Shown: positions 36,575 through 45,846 of the stretch, piece after piece | Position numbering within the stretch: position 1 is the first letter of the stretch | Layout: each line of letters begins with the position of its first letter | Assembly: GCF_002008165.1 (NCBI RefSeq) | Contig: NZ_MRDM01000014.1 | Span: 682,001-746,000, forward strand | DNA from: Rhizobium laguerreae | GTDB lineage: Bacteria; Pseudomonadota; Alphaproteobacteria; Rhizobiales; Rhizobiaceae | DNA length: 64,000 nucleotides | Direction: 5' to 3' | Translations under genes and position numbers: made by a program | Notes under the pieces: model-generated | What the model was told of the DNA's origin: nothing | The model's database searches: none | The model's input: only the letters and a program-made list of their open reading frames with translations

Positions 36575-39500
36575 ATGCGGGGTTATTCCAGTAACATCTG
36601 TCGCGTCGGGATGGCGCTGGCGTTTGCCGTGCCCGGTTTCGGGCTGCCGGCGATGGCCGATCCCGTGCCGCGCGCTACGCCGGTCGCCGGCTCCGTCATC
36701 GCCCGCAAGATCGGCGAGGAAGTCCGCTTCATCGACGTGTCGAACTGGCGCGTCGTCGACATCAATCAGGATCTTTTGACCGGCGACGTGCTGCGCACCA
36801 ACGCCAACGGCCAGCTCGCCATCGTCTTTTCCGATCACACCCAGGTCCGCCTCGGCCGCAATTCCTCGCTGCAGGTCAAGAAGATGGCTGCCGGCGGCGA
36901 TACGGTGCTCAATCTCCAATCCGGCACCATCTGGGCACGCGCCGAGCGTGGCGGCCAGGGCCTGACGGTGGAAACACCGGCCGCCGCCGCCGCCATCCGC
37001 GGCACCGACTGGACCATGACCGTCGAGGGCGCCAAAACCTCGATGATCGTGCTCGAAGGCCGCGTAGCGCTCAGCAACCCGCAGGGCAGCGTCGAGGTGA
37101 ACGAGGGCGAAGGGGCGGTCGCGACCATCGGCCAGGCGCCGAGCAAGATCATCAGCGTCAATCCTGACGACCGCGAACAGATGCTCTTCTATCTGGACTT
37201 GCGCGACGGCTTCGACCTGATGCCGACTTCGCCGCTGCGGGCCGACCGCATGGCGACCGAACGCCGCCGCCTGTTAGGGCTGCCGCCGGAGCGCCGCACC
37301 ACCGAAGATTGGCTGGAACTTGCCGAAGTGCAGAGCGCCTTCGACGGACGCCAGGCTGCAGCCGCAACGCTGCAGAATATCCGTGGCCGCAAACTGACGA
37401 CAGCCCAGCAGGCGCGCGTCGACCTGATCGACGCCACCATCGCCGGCTCGGAAAAGCGTTATGGCGATGCCGCCAGGCTCTTCCAGAAGGCCCTGCCGCA
37501 TCTCGACCCGACACGCCGCAACATGGCCCAATATGGCGGCTATTTCGCCCGTTCGCTGGCCGACCCCGCCCATGCCGAACAGCCGCCGGCCAACACCACC
37601 GGCCCCTATGGCGCAATCATGCAGGCATATACCGCTGGCTTCCTTGAGAATCCGCGCGCGGCGATTGATATCATCAGGAAAGCGGAGCAGCGGTATCCCG
37701 ATGATCCGACCCTGCCGGCAGTCCGCGCCCAGTTGGCGCAGCTCACCGATGACCGTGAGCAGATGAAGGAAGCAATAGAACGCTCGCTGTCGCTCGACCC
37801 CGATCATCCGATGGCGCTGTCGGCCCGTGCCGGCTACAAGGCAAGTTATGAAAGCGATATCAACGGCGCGCTTGCGGACCTGAACCGCGCCATCGCGCTT
37901 GCCCCCGGCGCATCGGGCACACTGAATTCTCTCGGCCTGCTGCAGAGTTCGCGCGATGCCAACGGCGAAGCGGAAAAGGCCTTCAAGAAGGCGATCGAGC
38001 TCGATCCGCAGGACCCGCTGCTGCACGCGAACCTCGCGATCCTCTATCTCGATCAGGCGCGCATGAAGGAGGCCAAGCGCGAAATCGACACCGCGATCGC
38101 TCTCGATCCATCCTTCGATCACGCCCTGCTTGCTCGCGGCCGCTATTACCTGCAGACCGGCGAGCGCGACAAGGCGCTGGCAGATCTGCTCGCCGCCAGC
38201 ACCGCCAATCCCGCGCATTCGCAATCGCAGTTCATGCTTGCGGCCGCTCATTACGAAAAGGGCGACCGGCTTCCCTCCGAGCAGGCGCTCGACAATGCCA
38301 ACCGCCTCGACGATGACGATCCTGTTATCTCGTCCTTCCGCACCGCGATCGATATCGACGATTATGATTCAGACGGCGCGATCCGCAACGCGCAGGAATT
38401 CCTGCGCCGCTCGCGCGCCCGCGGCGGCGATTACAGCGGCCTCGGCGCCAATGCGAGCGCCGGTTCGACACTGAACGACGCCTTCCGCCTGCAAGGATTG
38501 GATGCCTGGGGCCGCTATTACGGCGATGCCGTCTTCGATCCCTTCAACGGCACGGGTTATATCGATCAGTCGATCAAGGGCAGCATCTTTCCTTTCGTCA
38601 ACGCGACCAGCTTCAGCGACGACAATATCATCCAGAACCGCGGCAACGCGTCGAGCTACTCATCCTTCATCCAGGGCCTGCTGCTTTCGCCGCACATGCT
38701 TTCCGGCCGCTCACGCTCGGTAACGCTGTTTGATGTGCCCTTCATCGAAGGCTCGCTCGGCGGCGGCATCAACAGCGTCGACGGCCATACGAGGCGTATC
38801 GGCGAGGCCGAAATCCAGGGCTATTCCAACGAAACCATTCCGCTCAGCTTCTACGGCAACCTGACCTGGGAAGAACTGGCCCTCGACGGGGATTATCGCG
38901 ACTTTGGCGGCTTCGAGACCGAAAACAAGATCGTCGGCGGCAATGGCTACCTGACGGCAACGGTAACGCCGGACGATCGCGTAGTGGCCTATGTCAACCA
39001 TGCCAAGAACGATGGCACGCTGAACGCGCTGTCGGCCGGCTCAGCACTGACGGACTTCCTCAACCTGCTAGGCGCTGGGGTACCGACTGAAATCTCTTCG
39101 CAATACAGTTATAGGCGCAATGTCAGCGAGACGACCAATGCCGGCCTCGGCTGGAGCCATACTTTCAGCTACGAGAATATATTGAACGGCGCCCTCCTCT
39201 ATTCGGAAAGCAAGTCGCGGACTTCCACCTCCCTTCAGGTCGACGATGCGCCGGTTCTTGGCCTGCGTGACCCCGACATTATTCCGTTCTTGGACGGGAC
39301 CGAGGAGCTGTCCTCGAAAACCTATATCGGCGCTCTCAGCCATTCCATCGGCAGCGGACCACTCACCTGGCGGTACGGCATCGAAGGCGGCTGGATCGAT
39401 GCCAGCACGACCACTTTCTCTCGCCTTCATGAACTCTTTCCGCGCTTCCCGGTCCTCCCTGAGACCACTAGCGGCCCGGATACATTCGGCAACCGCGTCA

Positions 39501-40333
39501 ATATCGGCCGCGCCTATATAGACGTGCTGCACGAGATCACGCCCAATCTCAAGGGCGAATATGCTCTCTTCGGCACGCGTATGGAAGGCGATGGCGTCGA
39601 TGTCAGCCGGTTCGAGCCGCGCTTCGGCCTTGCCTGGTCACCCGTCCAGAACCATTGGCTGCGCGCCGCCTTCATGCGCCAGAGCCTCGACACCGGCGTA
39701 CCCACTCTTGCCCCGATTGGCATCCTCGGCTTGCAGGCCAACCAGTATTCGGTGGGCGTCGATGGCTATACCGACACGGCGGCGCTGCAATGGGATGCCG
39801 AGTGGACGGACCGTTTCTTCACCTCGGTCGAATACCAGCACCAGGAACTGCATGATTTCTCGATCGACTTTCCGCTGATCTCGCTTCCGGCGGCCGACAG
39901 CCTGCCGCTGTCGCGCGGCAGCATCGACCGCGCCGCCGTGACTGCCAACGTCGCGCTCGGCTACGGTTTCGGCCTTTCCGCCACCTACGCCTATATGGAA
40001 TCGGAGAACAAGGACCCGCTGGAACCGAATTACGGCGGTTCGCTGCCGTTCATCCCGAAGAATTCCGGCCAGATCGCACTGACCTGGGTCAATGAAGCCA
40101 AGGTCAAGGCGACGGTGGCGGCCAATTATATCGGCGAGCGCGACGGCGACGATCTCGGCACCAAGCTCGACGATTACTGGAGCCTCGACGCCCACTTGGT
40201 CTGGGAACCGTTCGACAAGCGCATCGAGCTGGAAGCAGCCGCCTATAACCTGCTCGACGAGGACTTCGAGATCACCCCCGGCGTGCCCGGCTGGGGCCGC
40301 GCTTTCAAGGGCACGCTCAAAGTTCGCTTCTGA
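36575..40333 (+). CDS. FecR-domain, TPR and outer-membrane beta-barrel fusion protein
   Basis: The 1252-residue protein has a signal peptide (about residues 1-27), a FecR domain (about 65-180: LLTGDVLRTNANGQLAIVF, then RGTDWTMTV), a tetratricopeptide region (about 235-610, for example EAEKAFKKAIELDPQDPLLH), and a C-terminal part of about 600 residues rich in alternating aromatic strands and ending KVRF, as in outer-membrane barrels. It probably sits in the outer membrane with the FecR and TPR parts in the periplasm. ATG 36575 is preceded by GGGGTCGAGG. Its stop overlaps the start of the CHASE2 cyclase (TGATG). Confidence 0.8.
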   Translation: MRGYSSNICRVGMALAFAVPGFGLPAMADPVPRATPVAGSVIARKIGEEVRFIDVSNWRVVDINQDLLTGDVLRTNANGQLAIVFSDHTQVRLGRNSSLQVKKMAAGGDTVLNLQSGTIWARAERGGQGLTVETPAAAAAIRGTDWTMTVEGAKTSMIVLEGRVALSNPQGSVEVNEGEGAVATIGQAPSKIISVNPDDREQMLFYLDLRDGFDLMPTSPLRADRMATERRRLLGLPPERRTTEDWLELAEVQSAFDGRQAAAATLQNIRGRKLTTAQQARVDLIDATIAGSEKRYGDAARLFQKALPHLDPTRRNMAQYGGYFARSLADPAHAEQPPANTTGPYGAIMQAYTAGFLENPRAAIDIIRKAEQRYPDDPTLPAVRAQLAQLTDDREQMKEAIERSLSLDPDHPMALSARAGYKASYESDINGALADLNRAIALAPGASGTLNSLGLLQSSRDANGEAEKAFKKAIELDPQDPLLHANLAILYLDQARMKEAKREIDTAIALDPSFDHALLARGRYYLQTGERDKALADLLAASTANPAHSQSQFMLAAAHYEKGDRLPSEQALDNANRLDDDDPVISSFRTAIDIDDYDSDGAIRNAQEFLRRSRARGGDYSGLGANASAGSTLNDAFRLQGLDAWGRYYGDAVFDPFNGTGYIDQSIKGSIFPFVNATSFSDDNIIQNRGNASSYSSFIQGLLLSPHMLSGRSRSVTLFDVPFIEGSLGGGINSVDGHTRRIGEAEIQGYSNETIPLSFYGNLTWEELALDGDYRDFGGFETENKIVGGNGYLTATVTPDDRVVAYVNHAKNDGTLNALSAGSALTDFLNLLGAGVPTEISSQYSYRRNVSETTNAGLGWSHTFSYENILNGALLYSESKSRTSTSLQVDDAPVLGLRDPDIIPFLDGTEELSSKTYIGALSHSIGSGPLTWRYGIEGGWIDASTTTFSRLHELFPRFPVLPETTSGPDTFGNRVNIGRAYIDVLHEITPNLKGEYALFGTRMEGDGVDVSRFEPRFGLAWSPVQNHWLRAAFMRQSLDTGVPTLAPIGILGLQANQYSVGVDGYTDTAALQWDAEWTDRFFTSVEYQHQELHDFSIDFPLISLPAADSLPLSRGSIDRAAVTANVALGYGFGLSATYAYMESENKDPLEPNYGGSLPFIPKNSGQIALTWVNEAKVKATVAANYIGERDGDDLGTKLDDYWSLDAHLVWEPFDKRIELEAAAYNLLDEDFEITPGVPGWGRAFKGTLKVRF

Positions 40334-42303
40334 TGCGGCCGCAGGAGAAGTCGCGGCAGGCAGGGCAGACCAGGAGCCGACATCTCAGGCTGCTTGTGCT
40401 GTCGCTGACGACGCTGATCGCCATCTCTTTTCTATCGCGCCTGCCCGCCTGGTCGCTGCTGGAGCTCCGAAGCTTCGACTATCTCTCGACAGTCGACGAT
40501 CCCCGTCCGCCGCCCGGCGGACCCGTCATCGTCGCGATCGACGAACCCTCGCTTGCCGATATCAATGCGCAATGGCCCTGGCCGCGCAGCCTACATGCCG
40601 AGCTCATCAGCCAGCTGCGCGCCGCCGGCGCCCGCGTCATCGGCTTCGACATCATCATGGCCGAGCCCTCGAACCCCGATAATGACGCGGCGATCACCAA
40701 AGCGGTCGGCCCCGATACCGTGCTTGCCGGCGACGAAACGCTGATCGAAACGCCGCAGGCCTCGCAGCTGATCCGCGCGACACCCCTGCCGCAGCTCACC
40801 GAAGCAGGTGCCGTGACCGGCATCGCCTCCGTCGAACTCAGCGGCGACGGCACCTTCCGGCGCATCCCGGGCTATGAGGACGGCTTTGCCGCCATGCTGA
40901 CCAAGGTCGCCGGCGTGGCCCCCGAGACCTTGCCGGCCGGCCGGCTCATCCAGTCGTTTGGCCCGGCCCGCAGCTATCCCACCGTCTCGTACTATCAGGC
41001 GCTCGACCCGAAGAACCTGCTGCCGCCGGATTATTTCAAGGATCGCATCGTGCTGGTCGGCCTCAGCCTGCAGAATGCGCCCGCCATCGATAAAGGCGGC
41101 GTCGATGCCTTCGCGACGCCCTATACCGTCCATACCGGCAAGCTCGTCTCCGGCGTCGAGATCCAGGCGACGATCTACGACAATATCCGCAGCGGCTTGT
41201 CGATTGCAGAGGCCCGGCTGCCGACGGTCGCCGCCTGTATCCTGATATCGGTCCTGCTGGCCGCAACCACCGTCTGGCGCGCAACCGGATGGCTGACGAT
41301 CGTGACCAGCGCGGCGGCCCTCCTTGCCTTCGCCGCCGTCAGTGCCGCCGGTATGCGGCTAGCCTATATCTTCGTCTCGCCGCTTGGCCCGACCGTCGCC
41401 TATATCTCCGTCGTCTTCGGCCAGGCCGCCTTCGATTTTGCCGAGGAGCGCCGCAACAAGCGCCAGATCACCCGCGCCTTCGCCCAATATATCTCGCCAG
41501 ATCTCGTCCGGCGCCTGTCGCAGGATCCCTCGCAGCTCAAGCTCGGCGGCGAGCGGCGCACGCTGTCGGTGTTGTTTTCCGATGTACGCGGCTTCACCAC
41601 CATCGCCGAGACACTGAAGGACGATCCGGAGCAACTGACCGGCCTGATCAACCGGCTGCTGACGCCGCTTTCCGACGTGGTGATGGATCATGGCGGCACG
41701 ATCGACAAATATATGGGCGATTGCATCATGGCCTTCTGGAACGCGCCGCTCGACGATCCCGAGCATGCGCTCCACGCAGTCAAAGCCTCGCTCGCCATGC
41801 AGGCGGCGATTTCGAACCTCAACCGTGAGCTGGAACGGGAAGCCGCAGCACGCGGCGGCAAGCCCCACGTCTTGAAAATGGGCGTCGGCATCAACACCGG
41901 CGAATGCATCGTCGGCAATATGGGCTCGACCCGCCGCTTCGACTATTCCTGCCTCGGCGACAGCGTCAACCTTGCCTCCCGCCTCGAAGGCGCCTCGAAG
42001 AATTATGGCGTGGCCCTGCTGCTCGGCGAGGAGACCGCAGGGCTGGTCGCTGGCACCTACACCGTCGTTGAGCTCGATCGCATCATCGTCAAAGGTCGCA
42101 CCGTACCTTCGCCGGTCTATACCGTCGTGCACAAGGCCGACGCCGAAGCCCTTGCCGCCCATCGGGCCTTCACGCAAGCGAAATACGCCGGCACTCTTGC
42201 GCCATCCGACCCCGCCTTCGACAGGCTGGCCGCCGATATTCCCGAGCTTGCCCCCTATTACGCGATCGTCCGGGAGGCGCTGGTCGAGTCTGGCGAGGAA
42301 TGA
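40333..42303 (+). CDS. CHASE2-domain class III adenylate cyclase
   Basis: The 656-residue membrane protein has a first membrane helix (about 18-36), an extracytoplasmic CHASE2 sensor (about 45-290, with VIVAIDEPSLADINAQWPWPR, in two parts), a cluster of three membrane helices (about 295-380) and a cyclase domain (about 410-600): VLFSDVRGFTT, GGTIDKYMGDCIMAFW, FDYSCLGDSVNLASRLEG. Metal Asp pair, substrate Lys and Asp, and catalytic Asn and Arg are all present, fitting ATP as substrate. It is translationally coupled to the FecR-TPR-barrel gene, suggesting that protein and the CHASE2 domain sense together in the periplasm. Confidence 0.9.
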   Translation: MRPQEKSRQAGQTRSRHLRLLVLSLTTLIAISFLSRLPAWSLLELRSFDYLSTVDDPRPPPGGPVIVAIDEPSLADINAQWPWPRSLHAELISQLRAAGARVIGFDIIMAEPSNPDNDAAITKAVGPDTVLAGDETLIETPQASQLIRATPLPQLTEAGAVTGIASVELSGDGTFRRIPGYEDGFAAMLTKVAGVAPETLPAGRLIQSFGPARSYPTVSYYQALDPKNLLPPDYFKDRIVLVGLSLQNAPAIDKGGVDAFATPYTVHTGKLVSGVEIQATIYDNIRSGLSIAEARLPTVAACILISVLLAATTVWRATGWLTIVTSAAALLAFAAVSAAGMRLAYIFVSPLGPTVAYISVVFGQAAFDFAEERRNKRQITRAFAQYISPDLVRRLSQDPSQLKLGGERRTLSVLFSDVRGFTTIAETLKDDPEQLTGLINRLLTPLSDVVMDHGGTIDKYMGDCIMAFWNAPLDDPEHALHAVKASLAMQAAISNLNRELEREAAARGGKPHVLKMGVGINTGECIVGNMGSTRRFDYSCLGDSVNLASRLEGASKNYGVALLLGEETAGLVAGTYTVVELDRIIVKGRTVPSPVYTVVHKADAEALAAHRAFTQAKYAGTLAPSDPAFDRLAADIPELAPYYAIVREALVESGEE

Positions 42304-42334
42304 GCGAGCAGAACGCAGTCAACGCAAATCGATA

Positions 42335-43087
42335 CTATCCCAGGTGGCGCGCTTCCAGCGGCGCGTCCTGCTTGAAACCCTCGAAATAGCGGCCGCCATG
42401 CAGGGCAAGCTCCCGGTCGGCCAAAGCCAGAAATCGCGCGCCGTCGCCTGCTGCCGCCAGTCTGAACGCCGCGTCGAATTCGGCTGCCAGTTGCGCATCG
42501 AGCTTCTTCATGAGGCGCGGCGCCCATTTTCCGCGGCCGGTCCATACGCCGCGTCCGAGCAGAATCAGGTCGGCCAGCTTTTGGTAGAGAAGTGCGGCGA
42601 TGGCGGCGATCTCTTCGGGCGGGCGGGCGCCGCGCAGGTCATCGGCCAGATCGGTGACCTGATAGCGCAGCAAGTCGTAGTCTGCCCCGGCAAGAGGTTT
42701 CGGTCCCGCCGCCAGCATCCTTGCCGCCCTTGCCTGTATGACGCGGGCGTTGTCGATATCCGGCCCCAGTATACTGCCCGTGACAACCATGTTGACCATG
42801 ATGGGATAACCGCTGTCTGCATCCTGATGGAGATAATGCGCCAGCGTCTGCGGATCGTGGACGAAGGCCTCAACCGGAAACCCATCCACGCTGAACGACT
42901 CCCGCCAGGCTCTTTGGAGCGACGGGAACACCACGACCAAATCGATATCCGAAAAGGTGGTGCCTTCGCCGCGCATGATGGAGCCGGCGACATAGGCGAA
43001 TGCGGCCCCGGCATAGCGGCTGGCGATGCAGTGGCGGGCGACGGCCAGCGCCCGCTCCGCAAGAACATGTTTCTGGATATCGTCCAC
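42335..43087 (-). CDS. Nucleotidyltransferase-domain protein
   Basis: The 250-residue protein has the Pol-beta-type nucleotidyltransferase motif GSIMRGEGTTFSDIDLVVVF (residues about 35-54, GS...DxD) followed by a helical C-terminal half with a second part resembling KNTase C-terminal helices. A third catalytic Asp cannot be picked out with confidence. It converges on the CHASE2 cyclase gene. Possible roles include nucleotidylation of a small molecule or protein; no partner antitoxin gene is evident. Confidence 0.78.
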   Translation of the reverse strand: MDDIQKHVLAERALAVARHCIASRYAGAAFAYVAGSIMRGEGTTFSDIDLVVVFPSLQRAWRESFSVDGFPVEAFVHDPQTLAHYLHQDADSGYPIMVNMVVTGSILGPDIDNARVIQARAARMLAAGPKPLAGADYDLLRYQVTDLADDLRGARPPEEIAAIAALLYQKLADLILLGRGVWTGRGKWAPRLMKKLDAQLAAEFDAAFRLAAAGDGARFLALADRELALHGGRYFEGFKQDAPLEARHLG

Positions 43088-43370
43088 GATCTCGTCCTCG
43101 AATACGGGGCACAGGCGGGAACAAAAAACCCGCTCGTTTTCGGCGGGTTGGTTTCAGCAGCAATGAACGGAATTCAGTTCACGCGTCTACCACCCACCGC
43201 GGCGCGGTGGTCGTAGACGTCGTCGAAACTGTAAAAATCCTGCTCATGGCTAAGGTTAACGCGCAGCCGCGATACCGTCAATGCACCGAGCCGGACGCCA
43301 AGGACGGCTTTCCCGGCGCGATGTTTTGCGTCTAAGATGCATCAAGACTCGAAACAGGAAGAGCCCGCCA

Positions 43371-44066
43371 ATGTCCGATCCCGCCACCGTCATCCCGCTT
43401 CCGCAACCGGTGTTGTTGCCGGTCGAAAGCAGCGCCGAGCGTTTTCCGGTGCGCCGCGTCTATTGCGTCGGGCGCAACTATGCCGACCATGCGATCGAGA
43501 TGGGCCATGATCCCAGCCGCGAACCGCCCTTCTTCTTCCAGAAGAATGCCGACAACCTGCTGCCGGCTGGCAATGCCTTTCCCTATCCGTCGCTGTCATC
43601 AGATGTGCATTACGAGGTCGAATGCGTGCTGGCGCTGAAATCAGGCGGCGCAAACATCGAGGCCGCGGACGCGCTCGACTGCGTCTATGGCTATGCCGTC
43701 GGCATCGACTTCACCCGCCGCGACCTCCAGGGCGAGGCAAAGAAGCTTGGTCGTCCCTGGGAGATCGGCAAGGCCTTCGAACATTCCGCCCCTATCTCCC
43801 CAATCGTTCCGGCAAGCAGCCTCGGCCACCCCGCGCAGGCGAAGATTTGGCTGGAACAGAACGGCAAGCGCGTGCAGGACGGCGATCTCAACCAGATGAT
43901 CTGGAAGGTGCCGGAGATCATCGCCGAACTGTCGAAGCTCTTCACTCTCGCAGCCGGCGATATCATCATGACCGGCACACCCGCCGGCGTCGGCGCCGTA
44001 GCCAGGGGCGATAGTATCAACTGCGGCATCGACGGCGTCGCCACCCTATCGGTCGAGGTCGTCTGA
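43371..44066 (+). CDS. Fumarylacetoacetate hydrolase family protein
   Basis: The 231-residue protein has the FAH fold signature: GRNYADHAIEMG, the metal ligands in HYEVECVLAL (E-x-E) and GIDFTRRDLQ (D), and MTGTPAGVG. It resembles fumarylpyruvate hydrolases and oxaloacetate decarboxylases of aromatic catabolism. ATG 43371 has AGGAAGAG upstream; a longer frame lacks similarity. A gamma-carbonic-anhydrase-like gene follows 10 bases later, so the two form an operon. Confidence 0.88.
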   Translation: MSDPATVIPLPQPVLLPVESSAERFPVRRVYCVGRNYADHAIEMGHDPSREPPFFFQKNADNLLPAGNAFPYPSLSSDVHYEVECVLALKSGGANIEAADALDCVYGYAVGIDFTRRDLQGEAKKLGRPWEIGKAFEHSAPISPIVPASSLGHPAQAKIWLEQNGKRVQDGDLNQMIWKVPEIIAELSKLFTLAAGDIIMTGTPAGVGAVARGDSINCGIDGVATLSVEVV

Positions 44067-44076
44067 GGAGAGAGTA

Positions 44077-44607
44077 ATGCCCGTCTACGCGCTTGGCGGA
44101 TCGACGCCGAAACTGCCCGCCGCCGGCCTCTATTGGATTGCACCGGATGCCAACATCATCGGCCAGATCGAACTCGGGGAGAATGTCGGCATCTGGTTCG
44201 GCGCCGTGCTACGCGGCGACAACGAGCCGATCACCGTCGGCGAAGGCACGAACATCCAGGAAGGCGTGATGGCCCATACGGATATGGGCTTCCCGCTGAC
44301 AACAGGCAAAGGCTGCACCATCGGCCACCACGCCATCCTCCACGGCTGCACCATCGGCAACAACGTGCTGATCGGCATGGGCGCCACCATCCTGAATGGT
44401 GCGAAGATCGGCAACAACTGCCTCGTCGGCGCCAATGCTCTGGTGACCGAAGGCAAGCAATTCCCCGACAACTCGCTGATCGTCGGGGCACCGGCGCGGG
44501 TCGTGCGCCAGCTCGACGAAGCGGCGGTCGAGGGCATCCGCCGCTCGGCAGAAAACTACGTCGCCAACTGGCAACGCTTCGCCAGGGATCTCAGGCAGAT
44601 CGGGTGA
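44077..44607 (+). CDS. Gamma-carbonic anhydrase-like hexapeptide-repeat protein
   Basis: The 176-residue protein consists of left-handed beta-helix hexapeptide repeats (GENVGIWFGAVLRGDN, CTIGNNVLIGMGATILNGA) with His residues in MAHTDM and GHHAILHG at the metal-ligand positions of the YrdA/CaiE-like family. Such proteins are trimers with a Zn site between subunits. A C-terminal helix follows. ATG 44077 has AGGAGAG upstream. It is cotranscribed with the FAH-family gene. Confidence 0.88.
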   Translation: MPVYALGGSTPKLPAAGLYWIAPDANIIGQIELGENVGIWFGAVLRGDNEPITVGEGTNIQEGVMAHTDMGFPLTTGKGCTIGHHAILHGCTIGNNVLIGMGATILNGAKIGNNCLVGANALVTEGKQFPDNSLIVGAPARVVRQLDEAAVEGIRRSAENYVANWQRFARDLRQIG

Positions 44608-44647
44608 TCGGATAAGTCGGCGGCGGGTGGCGAAGCACCCTCTCCGC

Positions 44648-45355
44648 TCACCAGACTCCCGGAATCCAGCGCCACCGCACACGCTCCATGTACTCCGCAT
44701 AACCTTCGAGGCCCTTGCGCAGTTCGGCTTCCTCGCCGAGCGTGCGGCCGAACAGGACGACGACGAGCAGGCCGGCGGGGATCAGCGCGTAGAGCGATCC
44801 AAGCGACAGCGCCATGCCGGCGCTGAGCACGATGGCGGTTGCGTATCCGGGATGGCGGATTACGGCGTAGGGTCCGGTGTCGATCACCTTGTGGTCGCGG
44901 TTGGTCTGAATGCGCACCGTCGGCTCGAAATGCCGGTTGACCGATTGCGCCCAGGTCAGGCCGAGATAACCTGATGTCATCAGGAGATAGCCGATAAAGA
45001 CGACCCAATCGGGCTGCGGCGCCCAGTGGAAACGTCCGTCATCGAATGCGCCGACCGGAAGAATGGCAGCAAAGAGAATGATCGTCAGCGTCGCCACCAC
45101 GGCGTCCCAGGATTTGGTACCCTTCTGGTATCGGCTGCGCGCCGCAAACAACTCCGGATTCGTCCGCCAGATCCAGATGATTGCGACAGCAGTCAGCACA
45201 AGGAACAGGCCGAGAAAAATCCAGCCGCGCGGCCAGTCGAGCGTGCCGGCCGGCCAGAACAGCGCTACAAACATCACGGCAATGGTGATGGCGAGCGATC
45301 CGAGCGACGGCGCCGCGGCGAATGAGTGACCGGGCCGAGTGTCCCGCTGCGTCAT
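44648..45355 (-). CDS. Isoprenylcysteine methyltransferase-like membrane protein
   Basis: The 235-residue membrane protein has about six hydrophobic segments and the C-terminal SAM-binding signature RDHKVIDTGPYAVIRHPGYA (near residue 155) of the ICMT/PEMT family. Bacterial members methylate lipids or unknown targets. ATG 45355 has GGAG 7 bases upstream; a start at 45373 is possible. It is convergent with the gamma-carbonic-anhydrase-like gene. Confidence 0.85.
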   Translation of the reverse strand: MTQRDTRPGHSFAAAPSLGSLAITIAVMFVALFWPAGTLDWPRGWIFLGLFLVLTAVAIIWIWRTNPELFAARSRYQKGTKSWDAVVATLTIILFAAILPVGAFDDGRFHWAPQPDWVVFIGYLLMTSGYLGLTWAQSVNRHFEPTVRIQTNRDHKVIDTGPYAVIRHPGYATAIVLSAGMALSLGSLYALIPAGLLVVVLFGRTLGEEAELRKGLEGYAEYMERVRWRWIPGVW

Positions 45356-45444
45356 GATCGCTCTCCGTTCCATTACGGCGCCCAGCGTCCTCTTGGACGC
45401 GCAGAAGGATGCTGCGCATGGCGGATTTCATAAAAAAAATCGCC

Positions 45445-45846
45445 TTACTCGGCGGCTTCGAGAAACTGGGTGTTTCGTGAGGATGAGGCAAGAGCCTGAA
45501 CCCTGGCCTCGGCCTTGGCGATCAGCTGATAGAATTCGTCCTGCGCTTCGACATCCAGCTGAATGACGGCATTGACGTCATCAGGCGTATCGCAAACGCA
45601 GGCGACCGCAGAAATCGGACAGATGCCGCCGGGATAACGCCTGCCGGCGCCCGTATAGGCGCGACGTCCCCAACGCTCGGAATAGACCGTCTCTTCCCGC
45701 TCGAGCTGCAGGATCGTTCCCTTGCAGGCGGTCACGATAGCCGCCTTGCCGTAGGCGAACCAGTGATAGTTCAGCCTCCGGAGAATATATTTGCCGGTGA
45801 TATCTTCGCCAGCCAGTTCGGCAGGGTTTTCAATCATTCTAATCAT
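45445..45846 (-). CDS. Small conserved-looking protein of unknown function
   Basis: The 133-residue soluble protein contains YILRRLNYHWFAYGKAAIVT, a Cys cluster GICPISAVACVCDTP (about residues 81-95) and an acidic C-terminal helix. I do not recognise the family. ATG 45846 has GAGGAAG upstream and is preferred to an upstream frame with no start signal. The three clustered Cys could bind metal, but no motif is decisive. Confidence 0.65.
   Translation of the reverse strand: MIRMIENPAELAGEDITGKYILRRLNYHWFAYGKAAIVTACKGTILQLEREETVYSERWGRRAYTGAGRRYPGGICPISAVACVCDTPDDVNAVIQLDVEAQDEFYQLIAKAEARVQALASSSRNTQFLEAAE

Noticed and set aside
35905..42303. Calling the locus a true Pycsar defence system.
   Set aside because: The cyclase has a CHASE2 sensor and adenylate-type residues rather than a standalone PycC, and no other defence gene lies nearby; only the effector-like resemblance is claimed.
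42335..43087. Nucleotidyltransferase gene as a toxin of a MenAT-like pair.
   Set aside because: No antitoxin-sized partner gene lies beside it and the length fits other nucleotidyltransferases.
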